From Parabacteroides massiliensis (GTDB lineage: Bacteria; Bacteroidota; Bacteroidia; Bacteroidales; Tannerellaceae): a DNA stretch of 64,000 nucleotides. A program made the position numbers and the translations under genes. The stretch is taken from NCBI RefSeq assembly GCF_900155425.1, contig NZ_LT700189.1:186001-250000 (forward strand), written 5' to 3'. Numbering within the stretch: position 1 is the first letter of the stretch; each line of letters begins with the position of its first letter. The notes beneath the pieces are model-generated. The model ran no database searches. It had not been told where the DNA came from and saw only the letters and a list, made by a program, of their open reading frames with translations. Shown here one piece after another: positions 54,492 to 64,000 of the stretch.

Positions 54492-57400
54492 ATGAAAAAG
54501 CTGCTTGTCATATTATTTAGCCTATTCTTATGTATATCTTCTACACAAGCAGAATCCCCTAATTACTATTTTAAACAAATATCCTTGAAAGACGGCCTTT
54601 CGCAATCGACGGTCAATTGTGTGTTGAGTGACCATCAGGGTGTCATTTGGATAGGAACAAGTTTTGGGTTGAACCGTTTCGATCGTGAGAGGATCATGTC
54701 TTATAACAACGACAAGGATAATCCCTTTTCTATTCCCGGAAACGACATTCTTTTCTTGACAGAAGACCCCAATCATAATATTTGGATCGGAACCGATAGA
54801 GGACTGGCCCGGTATGATCGCGGCAAGGACAGGTTCGTGCGTATCACGTTTGCCGGTTTGCCTTTGCATGTGTACAGCTCGGTGGTAACGGATAATGGAG
54901 TCCTGTTCTTTGGTGCGGGAACAGCTTTCCGGTATTCTTATGTTGATAACCGGATTACGTTTTTATCGGTAAATGGGCCGGAAAGGGTGACCTCCATCTT
55001 CACACATGCCTATATGTACGATAAACAAAAACAGGTCGTATTGCTTGTTTGCCGTCGTAACGGACTTTGGTGGTATCATCTTGCAACGGGTAAACTGGAG
55101 CGGATTCCTTTTATTCCGATAAAAGAAGTCACGAGCGTATGTCTGGCTTCTTCCGGAGATATCTGGCTTTCGGCATATGCGGACGGGGTGTATGGATATA
55201 CACGCGAAGGAAGGGAACGATGTCATCTGAATACGGGAAATCTGTTGAATAACGATGTCGTGTTGGATATAAAGGAAAGAGAAGGTGAACTGTGGTTGGC
55301 AACAGATGGAGGAGGAATTAATATCTATGATCCGGAGAAGCGGACCGTCCGTGTGATCGCTTATGTTCCCGGAGACAATAATTCGTTGCCGGTCAATTCT
55401 TTTGGCTGCCTTTACAATGATCAGGAGAAAAACATGTGGGCAGGCAGTATCCGAGGAGGATTGATCGGGATGAAAGAAATCTATCTCTACACATATGGAG
55501 ATGTGCCCCCTGCTTCTACAGGAGGCCTGAGTTATAGGACCGTGACGAGCCTGTATGAAGACCGTGATCATATTTTGTGGTTTGGCACTGACGGTAACGG
55601 TATCAACCGGTTTGATCCACAAACCGGCCAGTTCCGGCATTATCCTGCGACATTCGATAAAAAGGTGGTTTCGATCGTTGAATATGATGAAGACGAGCTG
55701 TTGCTTTCGATATTCAGCCAGGGATTATACAGGTTTCATAAGAAGACCGGAGAACTTCGGGAATATGTAGTTGCCGATGCCGAAAAATCCCGTCGTCTGT
55801 TCCGTTTCGGACTGGCTGTACATTTGAACCGTCCGGATGAAGAACATTTTTATATTTATTCCGATAGCGTCTATTTGTACGACCAGCAGACTGGGCGTTT
55901 GGAGGTAATAAGATGTGAAGAAAAAGGGGTGGTGCTATCCGCTCTTATGGAAGTGCCCGGAGGCGAGATAGTCACGTATCTGCGCAGTTTTTCCAACCTG
56001 TTGGCACTGGACCATAAAGACCGTTCCATACGTGTCTTCTATACTCCGCCCGATTCTATCGGGACGATCGGAGCAGCGTGTCGGGATAAGGCGGGCTGTT
56101 TCTGGTTGGGAACATCTTCCGGCCTGTACAGGTATGACCCGGTGACAAAGCAGACTTCGGCTATCGAGGAGAACCGCTTTGCCGGTACAAATTCGTTGGG
56201 TTTTGACAGGCAGGGAAGGCTTTGGATCGGAACGCATAACGGGTTGTATGCTTACATTCCCGAAGAGGATAAAATGGTCGTTTTTGGAGAGTCGGACGGT
56301 GTTTATGCCAACGAGTATTTGTTCAAACCGCCTTTGCTGACAACTTCGGGCGATCTGTACATGGCCGGAGTGAACGGTTTGGTCTACATACGGAACAATG
56401 TGCCTTTCCCGGAGGAGGCCGATCCTTCGATCAATTTGCTGGATGTGGAGCTCGACGGCGTTTCTGTCGGTACTGATGTGATAAGAGATGGCAACAGGTT
56501 GTCGATTCCGTGGAATTATACATCATTGAATACCCGGATCATCGTGAAGGAAAACGATTTGATGCGGAAGAAACTGTTTCGCTATTACATAAAAGGCAGC
56601 CTGAATGAGACGATCGAACGCTCCGGCCATACGATCTCTTTCCATGCCCTTTCTGTCGGTGAGTATCATATTTGGGTATCCTGCAATAAAAGGAATGGTG
56701 ACTGGAGCACTCCGGTTCAGTTGCTGACAATAACGGTTACACCTCCCTGGTGGAAGACGACAGGATTCTTAGTTCTGCTGATCTTGCTGATCTTGGGAGG
56801 CTCTGCTCTGACAGCCTGGCTGGTGGTATTGAAAAAGGAGCGTAAAATGGTCTGGGCGATCAAGGAACATGAGCGGAAGACGTATGAAGACCGGGTTCGT
56901 TTCCTGATCAATATCAGTCATGAACTTCGTACGCCTCTCACTCTGATATACGCTCCATTGAAACGGTTGCTCGCGTCGGGCGAGGTGAAGGACGATAGGT
57001 TGTTGCATTTGTTGACCGGCATTTTCAGGCAGACGCGCCGGATCAAAGATAGCATTAATATGGTACTGGATATCCGCAAGATGGAGGTCGGAGGCGAATC
57101 ATTGAGCCTGACCAGGCAGCCTGTCAATGACTGGCTGCGGGAAGTCTCCGGAGATTTTGAGCTTGAATTTCAGGTCCGGGATATCCGGTTGGTTTATGAT
57201 TTTGACGAATCGTTGGGAGAAGTGCCTTTCGATGTTTCCAAGTGTGAGATCGTCTTGTCCAACCTGTTGATGAATGCATTGAAGTTCAGCGAACCGAATA
57301 CTGTCGTTGTCTTGTCTACGCGACGTAAACCGGACTATGTCCGCATATCCCTTTCGGATGAGGGCATCGGGTTGGATCATGTAGAAATCGACCGTCTGTT

Positions 57401-58406
57401 CACCCGTTTCTATCAAGGCAACCATGATCGGAAGGGAAGCGGCATCGGATTGTCGTATGCCCGGATGCTGGTTGAAATGCACGGAGGAAATATTGGTGCG
57501 CAAGCAAATGAAGGGCGGGGAGCGACTTTCTTTTTCGAACTGCCTCTGGAGAATACCTCCGTTTCTGTTGAAGCAAGGCCCTATATGTCCCAGTTGCTTC
57601 AGGCTTCCGATACCGAGATGCCCGATGCCGATGACTATCCGGTTGCCGGATATACGGTTATGGTGGTAGAAGATGAACCGGAATTGCGTAATTACCTGAA
57701 AGATGAATTGAACGGATATTTCAAAGAAGTTTATGTCGCGGGAGATGGCCGGCAGGCGCTTGAAATGATTCAGGCGAAGCTTCCCGATGTGGTTGTCAGT
57801 GATGTAATGATGCCCTATATGAACGGTTTCGAGTTGTGCCGCCGTATAAAGAGCAATGTGGAGATCAGCCATATCCCGGTTATCCTGTTGACAGCGCGTA
57901 CCGATAGCGAAAGTACCGTACAGGGATATAAGTTAGGAGCCGATATGTACGTCTCGAAACCGTTCGACCTGGCTTTCCTGCTTGCAGTCCTGCGCAACCA
58001 GCTTAAGAGTCGTGAGATCATCCGAAACCGTTATAAGGAAACCGGACAGGTCGTTTCGCCTAAAACCGATACGATCAGCAATGCAGACGAACAATTTATA
58101 CACAAGTTGAACAACTTGATTGTCAGCAACCTGGCCAATCCCGACATGGATGTGCAGTTTGTCGCTGCACAAATGGCCATGAGCCGTGCTTCGCTTTACA
58201 ATAAACTGAAACAGCTTGCCGGCATCAGCATCGGCGATTATATCAACAAGTTCAGAATGGCCGAGGCCGTTCGCCTCCTTGCCGACAAGGATTTGAGTAT
58301 ACAGGAAGTATCGGAGAAAGCCGGTTTCTCCCATCAACGCTATTTCAGCACGGTCTTTAAACAGATATACGGCGTGACACCTTCACAATACAGGCAGGAC
58401 TTATGA
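54492..58406 (+). CDS. Hybrid two-component sensor/regulator (HTCS) with AraC output
   Basis: This 1304-residue single-protein signalling system has a signal peptide (VILFSLFLCISSTQA). A periplasmic double beta-propeller of 'Reg_prop' repeats follows (HQGVIWIGTSFGLNRFD, HNIWIGTDRGLARYD and many more), then a Y_Y_Y domain and one membrane helix (FLVLLILLILGGSALTAWLVVL). The kinase has INISHELRTPLT (His about 810) and an ATPase with NALKFSE, GIGLD and GSGIGLSYAR. The receiver has VVSDVMMPYMNG (Asp about 1104), and an AraC HTH ends SQYRQDL. Such proteins sense oligosaccharides and control a nearby utilisation locus. None is adjacent here, so its target may be one of the SusC/SusD pairs or lie elsewhere. 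Confidence 0.95.
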   Translation: MKKLLVILFSLFLCISSTQAESPNYYFKQISLKDGLSQSTVNCVLSDHQGVIWIGTSFGLNRFDRERIMSYNNDKDNPFSIPGNDILFLTEDPNHNIWIGTDRGLARYDRGKDRFVRITFAGLPLHVYSSVVTDNGVLFFGAGTAFRYSYVDNRITFLSVNGPERVTSIFTHAYMYDKQKQVVLLVCRRNGLWWYHLATGKLERIPFIPIKEVTSVCLASSGDIWLSAYADGVYGYTREGRERCHLNTGNLLNNDVVLDIKEREGELWLATDGGGINIYDPEKRTVRVIAYVPGDNNSLPVNSFGCLYNDQEKNMWAGSIRGGLIGMKEIYLYTYGDVPPASTGGLSYRTVTSLYEDRDHILWFGTDGNGINRFDPQTGQFRHYPATFDKKVVSIVEYDEDELLLSIFSQGLYRFHKKTGELREYVVADAEKSRRLFRFGLAVHLNRPDEEHFYIYSDSVYLYDQQTGRLEVIRCEEKGVVLSALMEVPGGEIVTYLRSFSNLLALDHKDRSIRVFYTPPDSIGTIGAACRDKAGCFWLGTSSGLYRYDPVTKQTSAIEENRFAGTNSLGFDRQGRLWIGTHNGLYAYIPEEDKMVVFGESDGVYANEYLFKPPLLTTSGDLYMAGVNGLVYIRNNVPFPEEADPSINLLDVELDGVSVGTDVIRDGNRLSIPWNYTSLNTRIIVKENDLMRKKLFRYYIKGSLNETIERSGHTISFHALSVGEYHIWVSCNKRNGDWSTPVQLLTITVTPPWWKTTGFLVLLILLILGGSALTAWLVVLKKERKMVWAIKEHERKTYEDRVRFLINISHELRTPLTLIYAPLKRLLASGEVKDDRLLHLLTGIFRQTRRIKDSINMVLDIRKMEVGGESLSLTRQPVNDWLREVSGDFELEFQVRDIRLVYDFDESLGEVPFDVSKCEIVLSNLLMNALKFSEPNTVVVLSTRRKPDYVRISLSDEGIGLDHVEIDRLFTRFYQGNHDRKGSGIGLSYARMLVEMHGGNIGAQANEGRGATFFFELPLENTSVSVEARPYMSQLLQASDTEMPDADDYPVAGYTVMVVEDEPELRNYLKDELNGYFKEVYVAGDGRQALEMIQAKLPDVVVSDVMMPYMNGFELCRRIKSNVEISHIPVILLTARTDSESTVQGYKLGADMYVSKPFDLAFLLAVLRNQLKSREIIRNRYKETGQVVSPKTDTISNADEQFIHKLNNLIVSNLANPDMDVQFVAAQMAMSRASLYNKLKQLAGISIGDYINKFRMAEAVRLLADKDLSIQEVSEKAGFSHQRYFSTVFKQIYGVTPSQYRQDL

Positions 58407-58407
58407 T

Positions 58408-59070
58408 TTAAAACGCCGGAATCATGTACGTGAGCTTGGCCGAGATCACCTGTGAAGACGATTTGGAAAAGTAGTCTTCTTTACGGCTGTTGAAGATGTC
58501 GCCAAGGGCATAGTAGTAACGGCCTTCCAGCAGGAAAGAGCCGATTCCCGTACGGAGTTCGATACCCGGGCCGCCACATAGTCCCCAGTCGAATTTCTTT
58601 TCGACGGGCATATCGTGCTGTTCGTTTTCGGTGTTCGGCTTGGCCCCGTTCAGATTCTCGTCAGTCTTTTCGCCGAAAGCATAGCCTATTTTAGGCCCCA
58701 AATTGACAAACGCCCTGAAACGCTTACTGCCGAAATAGATATGTGTCAAGATCGGAAGTTCGAAATAGTTGATCGTCCGGCTGTATTTATACTGTGGCTG
58801 ATCCTCAAACTTTTCATCCCATCCATGTTGGATGAAATTCAGTTCGGCCTGCAATCCGAGATTCTTTTCCGTGATCCACCGGAGCGTAAGTCCGCCCGTG
58901 TAGCCCATTTTCATTTTCTGCTGCACTTTCGTCTGGGCAAAGCTGACTTGGGAAAAAGTCGTACCGAAGGAAGCTCCCAAAGACAATTCCCGTTTGAACT
59001 TATCCTGCGCCTGGAGGCCGTTCAGGGCGACAAGGCCTATAATAGCTGTTGCAATAACTTTCCTGATCAT
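58408..59070 (-). CDS. Outer-membrane beta-barrel protein (PorT-like, OMP_b-brl_2)
   Basis: This 220-residue protein has a signal peptide (ATAIIGLVALNGLQA) and alternating amphipathic strands (LSLGASFGTTFSQVSF, GGLTLRWITEKNLGLQAELN, FELPILTHIYFG, FRAFVNLGPKIGYAFG). These are typical of the eight-stranded PorT/Opa-like barrel family. It ends LTYMIPAF. Its ATG overlaps the stop of the upstream gene by 4 bp (ATGA), indicating translational coupling with the LysM/periplasmic-binding protein. Ligand or partner is unknown. Confidence 0.85.
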   Translation of the reverse strand: MIRKVIATAIIGLVALNGLQAQDKFKRELSLGASFGTTFSQVSFAQTKVQQKMKMGYTGGLTLRWITEKNLGLQAELNFIQHGWDEKFEDQPQYKYSRTINYFELPILTHIYFGSKRFRAFVNLGPKIGYAFGEKTDENLNGAKPNTENEQHDMPVEKKFDWGLCGGPGIELRTGIGSFLLEGRYYYALGDIFNSRKEDYFSKSSSQVISAKLTYMIPAF

Positions 59071-60872
59071 CTTACTTCATTTCGTGTTACATTGAAATCA
59101 CTCTGGTAATGAACAATAAAGATGTTCGTGTTGATGAAGCCTCCCCAATTGTTTACGCGATGGAAATCGAATCCGGTCTGTACGCCCCGGTAATGAATCT
59201 TATCCAGATTATTTTCGAAGTTGGAACCGTATTTGTTGATTGCTCCGATAAAGAACATGCCGGTGTCGAATCCTAAAATACCATATTTGGGGAATATGTT
59301 GATCAAGTTCTTGCTGTACCAGTTTTTATATTTGGTATAGAAGTCTGCCACCTCTTTCGAAAGGTTGTCTGCGTAGAAGTTGCTGTATATATACGTGTTC
59401 AGTGCATGGAAATCTTCCAGGCATTCACGCGTGTACGTCTGCCATTCGGGATAGCCGAACAAAGTCAGTCCGCATTCGGGCTTTGTTTCCGCCAGCATGC
59501 GCAACGGAGATTTGATCTTGTTCAAGGCATCCAGCGTACCCGATGTCGGCACGATGACATTCCGTTTGTCGGTTTTGAGAAGCGCTTCGATATCGGTTGT
59601 CAGGGTCTCGCCGTTGTAGTTGATTTCGCTGAACGGCATATTCCGCTGTTTCATCTCGGCTTTGAATGTTTTGATAAATTCGGTTTTATCCTTGCCATCC
59701 CTGATATTCAGCAGGATTATGTTGTCTTCCGCAAACAGGTCGCATCCGCCTTGAGCCGCCTTGGCATACAGGTAGGAGTGAGGCGTATTTACCTGGTAAA
59801 CGTAGGCGTTCGACAGCACATCATCGTTTTTCGAGGTAAAAGGAATCACATATTTGATGTTATTCTTCTGTGCAAATTCCGCAACCGGGCCGATCTGGTC
59901 ATTCTGTACGGCTCCGATAATGAGGTTGGCTTCTTTCAACGCGTCCTCTTTCAGAATCTCCTTCAGCTTCTTCGTCCCGTTTCCCGTGTCATAAACCGAC
60001 AGATCGACAGAGCAACCAGTGTTTTTAAGACTGTCCACTGCCAGCAACAAGCCTTCGTAATATTCGATGAAACGCTGTGTTTCAGCAGAGGGAACAGCTT
60101 CGTTCGTCATGAACGGCAATAGAAGGGTCACTTTGACACTGTTGACGCGCTCGATGTTCTTCGGTCTCGATAATAACGCGTTTGCATCCCTTTCCGAAAG
60201 CGTGGCAGTTGCCGGTCCGGTCGTCATATTCTCTTCGGTTTGCACAGGTATTTTAATAACCATACCGGCCTTTACCCCTTCTTTCAGTTTCGGGTTCAGC
60301 TTGATCAGTTCATAGCTGGAAATGTTGAATTTCCGGCATATACGATACATGGTCTCTTTTTTCTGGATAGTATATTCAATTTCTTTGGTAACAGTCTTGA
60401 CCTCCGTAACCGGCAAATCTTCCACTTGCGTCGCCGGAATACGGATTGTCCTGCCGATTGTAAAGGTGGAAGTCGACAATCCGGGGTTCGCTTTTACGAT
60501 GGCGGTAGCGGGAACTGTATACCGGACGGATAAAGAATACAGTGTCTCTTTGGGCTGTATGGTATGGAATATATAATTTTCATCCTGTTTCTTCATTGTA
60601 CTTCCAACCATGTCGCGCTGCGGAATTTTGAGGGTGGCGCCTGCTTTGATTCCCTCTTTGCTCTCCGGATTCAGCCGGTAAATATCATCGGGCGTAACCC
60701 CATACATGGTAGCGATTGCGTAAACGGTTTGTCCTCTCTCTATCGTATGAAAAAACACATTATTGTCTTGTCCGCTTGTAATAACCACTTGTGATCGGTT
60801 GTTTTGTGCATAGGCAGATACACCGGCCAGACTCAGAAAGAACGTCAGTACGAATATGTTAATCTTATTCAT
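59067..60872 (-). CDS. LysM-repeat protein fused to periplasmic-binding-like domain
   Basis: This 601-residue secreted protein has a signal peptide (VLTFFLSLAGVSAYA). Three LysM repeats follow: HTIERGQTVYAIATMYGV (about 42-85), HTIQPKETLYSLSVRYTV (about 103-146) and YTIQKKETMYRICRKFNI (about 168-210). They would bind peptidoglycan. The C-terminal 350 residues (VTLLLPFMTNEAVPSAETQR, then NLIIGAVQNDQIGPVAEFA and ILGFDTGMFFIGAI) form a type 1 periplasmic-binding fold (amino-acid/branched-chain class). The pairing with a barrel protein suggests a cell-envelope role rather than ABC transport, since no permease is near. Confidence 0.88.
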   Translation of the reverse strand: MNKINIFVLTFFLSLAGVSAYAQNNRSQVVITSGQDNNVFFHTIERGQTVYAIATMYGVTPDDIYRLNPESKEGIKAGATLKIPQRDMVGSTMKKQDENYIFHTIQPKETLYSLSVRYTVPATAIVKANPGLSTSTFTIGRTIRIPATQVEDLPVTEVKTVTKEIEYTIQKKETMYRICRKFNISSYELIKLNPKLKEGVKAGMVIKIPVQTEENMTTGPATATLSERDANALLSRPKNIERVNSVKVTLLLPFMTNEAVPSAETQRFIEYYEGLLLAVDSLKNTGCSVDLSVYDTGNGTKKLKEILKEDALKEANLIIGAVQNDQIGPVAEFAQKNNIKYVIPFTSKNDDVLSNAYVYQVNTPHSYLYAKAAQGGCDLFAEDNIILLNIRDGKDKTEFIKTFKAEMKQRNMPFSEINYNGETLTTDIEALLKTDKRNVIVPTSGTLDALNKIKSPLRMLAETKPECGLTLFGYPEWQTYTRECLEDFHALNTYIYSNFYADNLSKEVADFYTKYKNWYSKNLINIFPKYGILGFDTGMFFIGAINKYGSNFENNLDKIHYRGVQTGFDFHRVNNWGGFINTNIFIVHYQSDFNVTRNEVR

Positions 60873-61528
60873 TTGCAGATTTGGATTATTTTACTGGCAA
60901 AGATACGAACAAAAAACGAGAGTAATAATAGATAAGTCTCTAAAGTGCTTTATCAGGCATCCCCGCTGGTGGGCTTATTGTAAAAAACGGCTTTAAAACG
61001 GCCATAGATCCCTTTGTTAGGTGTCTTCCGGACAATTGTTGCAGTGACGAAAAAAGTAGTTTTGGGAACCTCTTGCCGTGAGTTGCGCAGCAAATTCCCG
61101 CGACGACCGTCTTCGTCGCCGTGAAGTCAATGTTTATACAGAGTGAACTCGGCAGCTCACGGTAACGAAGACGGTCGTCAGGGCGATGAAGACGGTCGTC
61201 ATAGGAATCTGCTGCCGGAATTCCGGAAAAGAGCCTTGTTCACTTTGCCATATTCCCGTATCCCCGTCTTGTTTTCTCAAATATTCGATTCTCCGGGAGT
61301 TTAGCTTTTCCGGAATGCAAGGAATCTGGAGGATTCGATTGACAGATGCAACACAAATTAGACGAACCAGGCGGAAGATTGGTCCGTGGTGTCAGAAAAA
61401 AGGCCATATAGATAGATAAAAGACAGATTGGATCTACAATTATTTTCTCTTGAAAATCCCCCAAAGATAGTTATTGTAAAAAATGATATAATCCCCACCC
61501 AAACATTTCTGATATCCATAAAAAAACG
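60873..61528. other. Intergenic region with clustered inverted repeats
   Basis: No convincing gene was found. GACGACCGTCTTCGT (61102-61116) is inverted at 61165-61179 and partly again at 61186-61200. CCGTGAG.TGC (61076-61086) is inverted at 61152-61162, giving an A-B-A'-B' order rather than simple nesting. It may be a degenerate non-autonomous repeat element or a structured RNA. Confidence 0.45.
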
Positions 61529-61544
61529 TATCTTTGTTTCATAA

Positions 61545-62549
61545 GTGTTTTTCCTCAGTCGTCCGCGTCGTTTCGGAAAGAGCTTGTTGCTATCTACATT
61601 GGAAGCCTATTTCGAGGGAAAGAAAGAACTCTTTGCCGGATTGGCTATCGAGCAGCTGGAGAAAGATTGGAAACAATATCCGGTTCTGCATCTTGATTTG
61701 AACACTCAAGAGTATAATTCGGTAGACAGTTTGAAGGAAAAATTGAATATTGCGTTGACCGAATGGGAGAAGGATTGTGGTGTGGAACCTGCTGAAAAAT
61801 CTTTGGCGACCCGCTTTGAAGGAATCATAAAACGCACAAGCCGGAAGATGGGGCAGCGCGTTGTCATCTTGATCGATGAATATGATAAGCCAATGTTACA
61901 GGCGATCGGAAGGCCGGAATTGCAGGAAGCCTATCGCAGTTTACTGAAATCTTTTTATGGGGCGTTGAAAAGCGCTGACGGTTATATCCGTTTTGCGATG
62001 CTGACGGGTGTGACCAAGTTCAGCAAAGTGAGTGTGTTCAGTGACCTGAATAATCTGGAAGATATATCATTCCGCCGGAACTATAACGAACTATGTGGAA
62101 TCAGTGAACAGGAACTGCAAGACAATTTAGGAGATGAGTTGCCGGAGTTTTCACGATCATTGGGTCTAACAGAACCGGAATTATGTGACAAACTCCGCCG
62201 GTATTATGATGGTTATCATTTTGCACCTGATACGGCGGGGATCTATAATCCGTTCAGTCTGCTTCATACCTTTAAGAATCGGGAATTTGGCAGTTATTGG
62301 TTTGCGACGGGTACGCCCTCCTATTTAGTAGAACTTCTTAAACGCAACCATTACGATCTTGACCGTTTGGCGCATGAAGAATTTGATGTTGAAATGTTTG
62401 GTGGTGTGGAATCGTTTGATTCCGATTTGTTTTCTGCTTTTTATCAGAACGGCTATCTGACAATCAAGGGATATGATCCTTGTTTTCGGATTAGCCAATT
62501 AGGGTTTCCTAATTTAGAGATTGAAAAGGGAATAGCCGGATTATTATAA
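61545..62549 (+). pseudogene. AAA-ATPase-like protein with both ends truncated
   Basis: The open frame (334 codons from GTG 61545) encodes the middle of a PF09820-type AAA-ATPase-like protein: FLSRPRRFGKSLLLSTLEAYF (P-loop), VVILIDEYDKPMLQAIG and FAMLTGVTKFSKVSVFSDLNN. Family members are about 500-580 residues and normally start about 35-40 residues earlier (a YYVDKT...KYFFLSRPRR lead). They also extend into a C-terminal nuclease-like domain that is missing after EIEKGIAGLL. A consensus -7 box (TATCTTTG, 61529-61536) sits just upstream, so a deletion probably fused promoter to gene interior. It is likely non-functional. Confidence 0.75.
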
Positions 62550-62756
62550 TCGGTGTGAACTCTTCAAAATCTGTTTTTATGAGCAATAAGCCCCTGCTAT
62601 TTTTATCTTTTGTATGAACTTCAGGATCGTGTTGATTCTATATAAAGGAGGGGTGAACAAGCGGAATGTGTGATTGTTGAAAATACTGGGTGAATAATTA
62701 GTGAATATCAAAGTATATTGGTAATATTGCATTTGTAATTTGATAAATGCAATACG

Positions 62757-63692
62757 ATGAAAAAACTCATATCCTCAATCTTTCTATTATTGATTTTAGG
62801 CCAGATCGCTTGCCGGCATCATTCTCATGTTCGCCCTCTTTTGCAGGAGGCGGAAGCGCTTATGTCGGATCATCCGGACAGTTCGTTGATCTTGTTGGAA
62901 TCCGTCCGCTTTCCGGAAAAACTCTTGGTAGAAACCAAGTATGCTCATGAGAAATTGCAAAAAGAAAATTTGCAGTTGAAATTAAAAAAATGTTATTGGG
63001 GTGGTAGCTGTATAATCGGATTGGTTGCTGTTTTCAGTCTTGTTGTTTTAGTGATAATAAAAAGATTCAATCTACAAGTAAAAAATAAGATACAACTTAT
63101 ATCAAAGTTGAATGCACAGGTCGAGGATTTACAACAAAAGTTGAAGATAAATTCAGACAAACAGACTGAAAATCTGTCTGAAATTGCTTTTCTGTCTGGT
63201 CAATTAGTAGAAAATTCTGCTTGTATCCGCCAGATGGAAGAGATTCGTTTCCAGTTGATTCATGAAAATAAAAGATTAGAAAAGAAAAGTCTGGATTTTG
63301 AACAAACGATTCATTTGTTACGAGAAAATATTGTAAAATTGAACATGGATAAAATTCCTGATTTACCTCAGGAGGTTTCATTTGCTTTGCTGACCAAAAT
63401 AAAGAAAGAGCTGTCCCCTCTTCAAGATGATGAGTGGGCTGAACTTTTCCTGATAGCCAACTTGCAGCACAAAAAAATTATGGATCGGCTGTCAGCCTCT
63501 TTCCCTCAATTGAAACCTGAAGATTTGAAACTATGTTGTTTGACCAAGCTGATGTTTACGAATGAAGAAATTTCTTCCATTTTTGATATACAAGTCGATG
63601 CTTTGGCCAAGCGAAAGCGTCGGCTTAGCATTAAATTTGGTAAAGAAAAATGGGATAAGGGAGGTTTTAATGCGTATATAGAAGAATTTTAA
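62757..63692 (+). CDS. Membrane-anchored regulator-like lipoprotein lacking its TPR region
   Basis: This 311-residue protein has lipobox LILGQIAC, then RPLLQEAEALMSDHPDSSLILLESV, the start of the TPR-containing Bacteroidales regulators of about 550-600 residues. It jumps directly to ETKYAHEKLQKENLQLKLK, a membrane helix (SCIIGLVAVFSLVVLVIIKRF), a coiled coil, and a C-terminal HTH-like region (LKPEDLKLCCLTKLMFTNEE, then DALAKRKRRLSIKFG). The TPR block expected between residues about 60 and 300 is absent without loss of frame, so an in-frame deletion is likely. The helix-turn-helix faces the cytoplasm and may still work. The 62550-62756 gap shows no gene. Confidence 0.6.
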   Translation: MKKLISSIFLLLILGQIACRHHSHVRPLLQEAEALMSDHPDSSLILLESVRFPEKLLVETKYAHEKLQKENLQLKLKKCYWGGSCIIGLVAVFSLVVLVIIKRFNLQVKNKIQLISKLNAQVEDLQQKLKINSDKQTENLSEIAFLSGQLVENSACIRQMEEIRFQLIHENKRLEKKSLDFEQTIHLLRENIVKLNMDKIPDLPQEVSFALLTKIKKELSPLQDDEWAELFLIANLQHKKIMDRLSASFPQLKPEDLKLCCLTKLMFTNEEISSIFDIQVDALAKRKRRLSIKFGKEKWDKGGFNAYIEEF

Positions 63693-63879
63693 CAGATGGT
63701 GTCCTTCTGTTTAAATCAGATTTTTTTATAAGATGCTAAGCCGGATGTGTCTAAAATGTTTATAGTTATTGAGTTATGCTTAATAAAACGGTTTGAGAAA
63801 CGATATGTAACTTTTGGAAAATGTCCATTTCTCAGTAATAAGTTTCGTATACTTTTGCTTATAAAAAAACAGTGAAACC

Positions 63880-64000
63880 ATGAAGCTTATTTATATAGGG
63901 GCATTGGATCCGGGAGATACATGCCGGTTGGTTTTGACCAGCCAGTTTGGAGATCGATTGGAAGAACGATCGACTGATCCGGATGGGAGAACGACATTTT
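63880..64000 (+). CDS. Partial gene at window edge, unidentified
   Basis: ATG 63880 opens a frame (MKLIYIGALDPGDTCRL...) that runs to the window end with 40 codons visible. A -7 box TACTTTTG lies at 63850-63857. The start resembles that of some glycosyltransferases, but too little is present to name it. 63693-63849 holds no gene. Confidence 0.4.
   Translation, partial: MKLIYIGALDPGDTCRLVLTSQFGDRLEERSTDPDGRTTF

Noticed and set aside
1-64000. CRISPR array, tRNA or rRNA genes
   Set aside because: No regularly spaced 25-40-bp direct repeats, cloverleaf tRNA sequence or rRNA segments were noticed. The only regular arrays are the short 10-bp iterons.

Overview
The window comes from a Bacteroidales chromosome. 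The signs are two SusC/SusD pairs, Mfa/FimA-type fimbrillin lipoproteins with DUF3575 and DUF5119 partners, a hybrid two-component regulator with a C-terminal AraC domain, GH92, DUF4293, a Bacteroidetes BamD, and many -7 boxes of the form TAnnTTTG. Parabacteroides is my best genus guess, but this is inference only.

Layout. (1) 1 to about 21,000 is one end of an integrative conjugative element (ICE). It holds a DUF3945-type protein, a tight run of five diverged paralogues plus one unrelated gene, a topB broken by a nonsense codon, two helix-turn-helix genes (one broken), and a terminal tyrosine integrase on the minus strand. Four-copy, 10-bp-period TGACTAT-like iterons lie upstream of both ends of this gene set. 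(2) A 7.95-kb unit (10,702-18,653) is nested inside the ICE and bounded by about 22-bp terminal inverted repeats. It carries its own tyrosine recombinase, an AAA ATPase of the DUF4143 type, and a compact helicase / DarT-like ADP-ribosyltransferase / ADP-ribosylglycohydrolase operon. It also contains a family of palindromes. Its cargo is AT-rich against GC-rich ICE flanks. (3) 21,000-32,400 holds two SusC/SusD nutrient-uptake pairs. A candidate invertible promoter, apparently in the OFF orientation, lies upstream of the first. (4) 32,400-34,600 holds housekeeping genes: fabD, then divergent tatA-tatC. (5) 34,700-48,100 holds two tandem fimbrial gene clusters, each preceded by a near-identical 185-bp leader. 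The first copy is decaying (in-frame stop, frameshift, truncated fimbrillin) and is preceded by an odd lipoprotein. (6) 48,200-60,900 holds a GH92 alpha-mannosidase, a PaaK-like ligase with an ACT-domain partner, bamD-rpoZ-DUF4293, a 1304-residue hybrid sensor/regulator, and a minus-strand pair (LysM/periplasmic-binding protein and beta-barrel protein). (7) 61,500-64,000 holds decayed or shortened genes and one gene cut by the window edge.

The strongest candidates for something not well described are the inverted-repeat-bounded recombinase element with its helicase-DarT-ARH cargo, the invertible switch upstream of the first SusC, and the paralogue array next to topB. No rRNA, tRNA or CRISPR array was seen.
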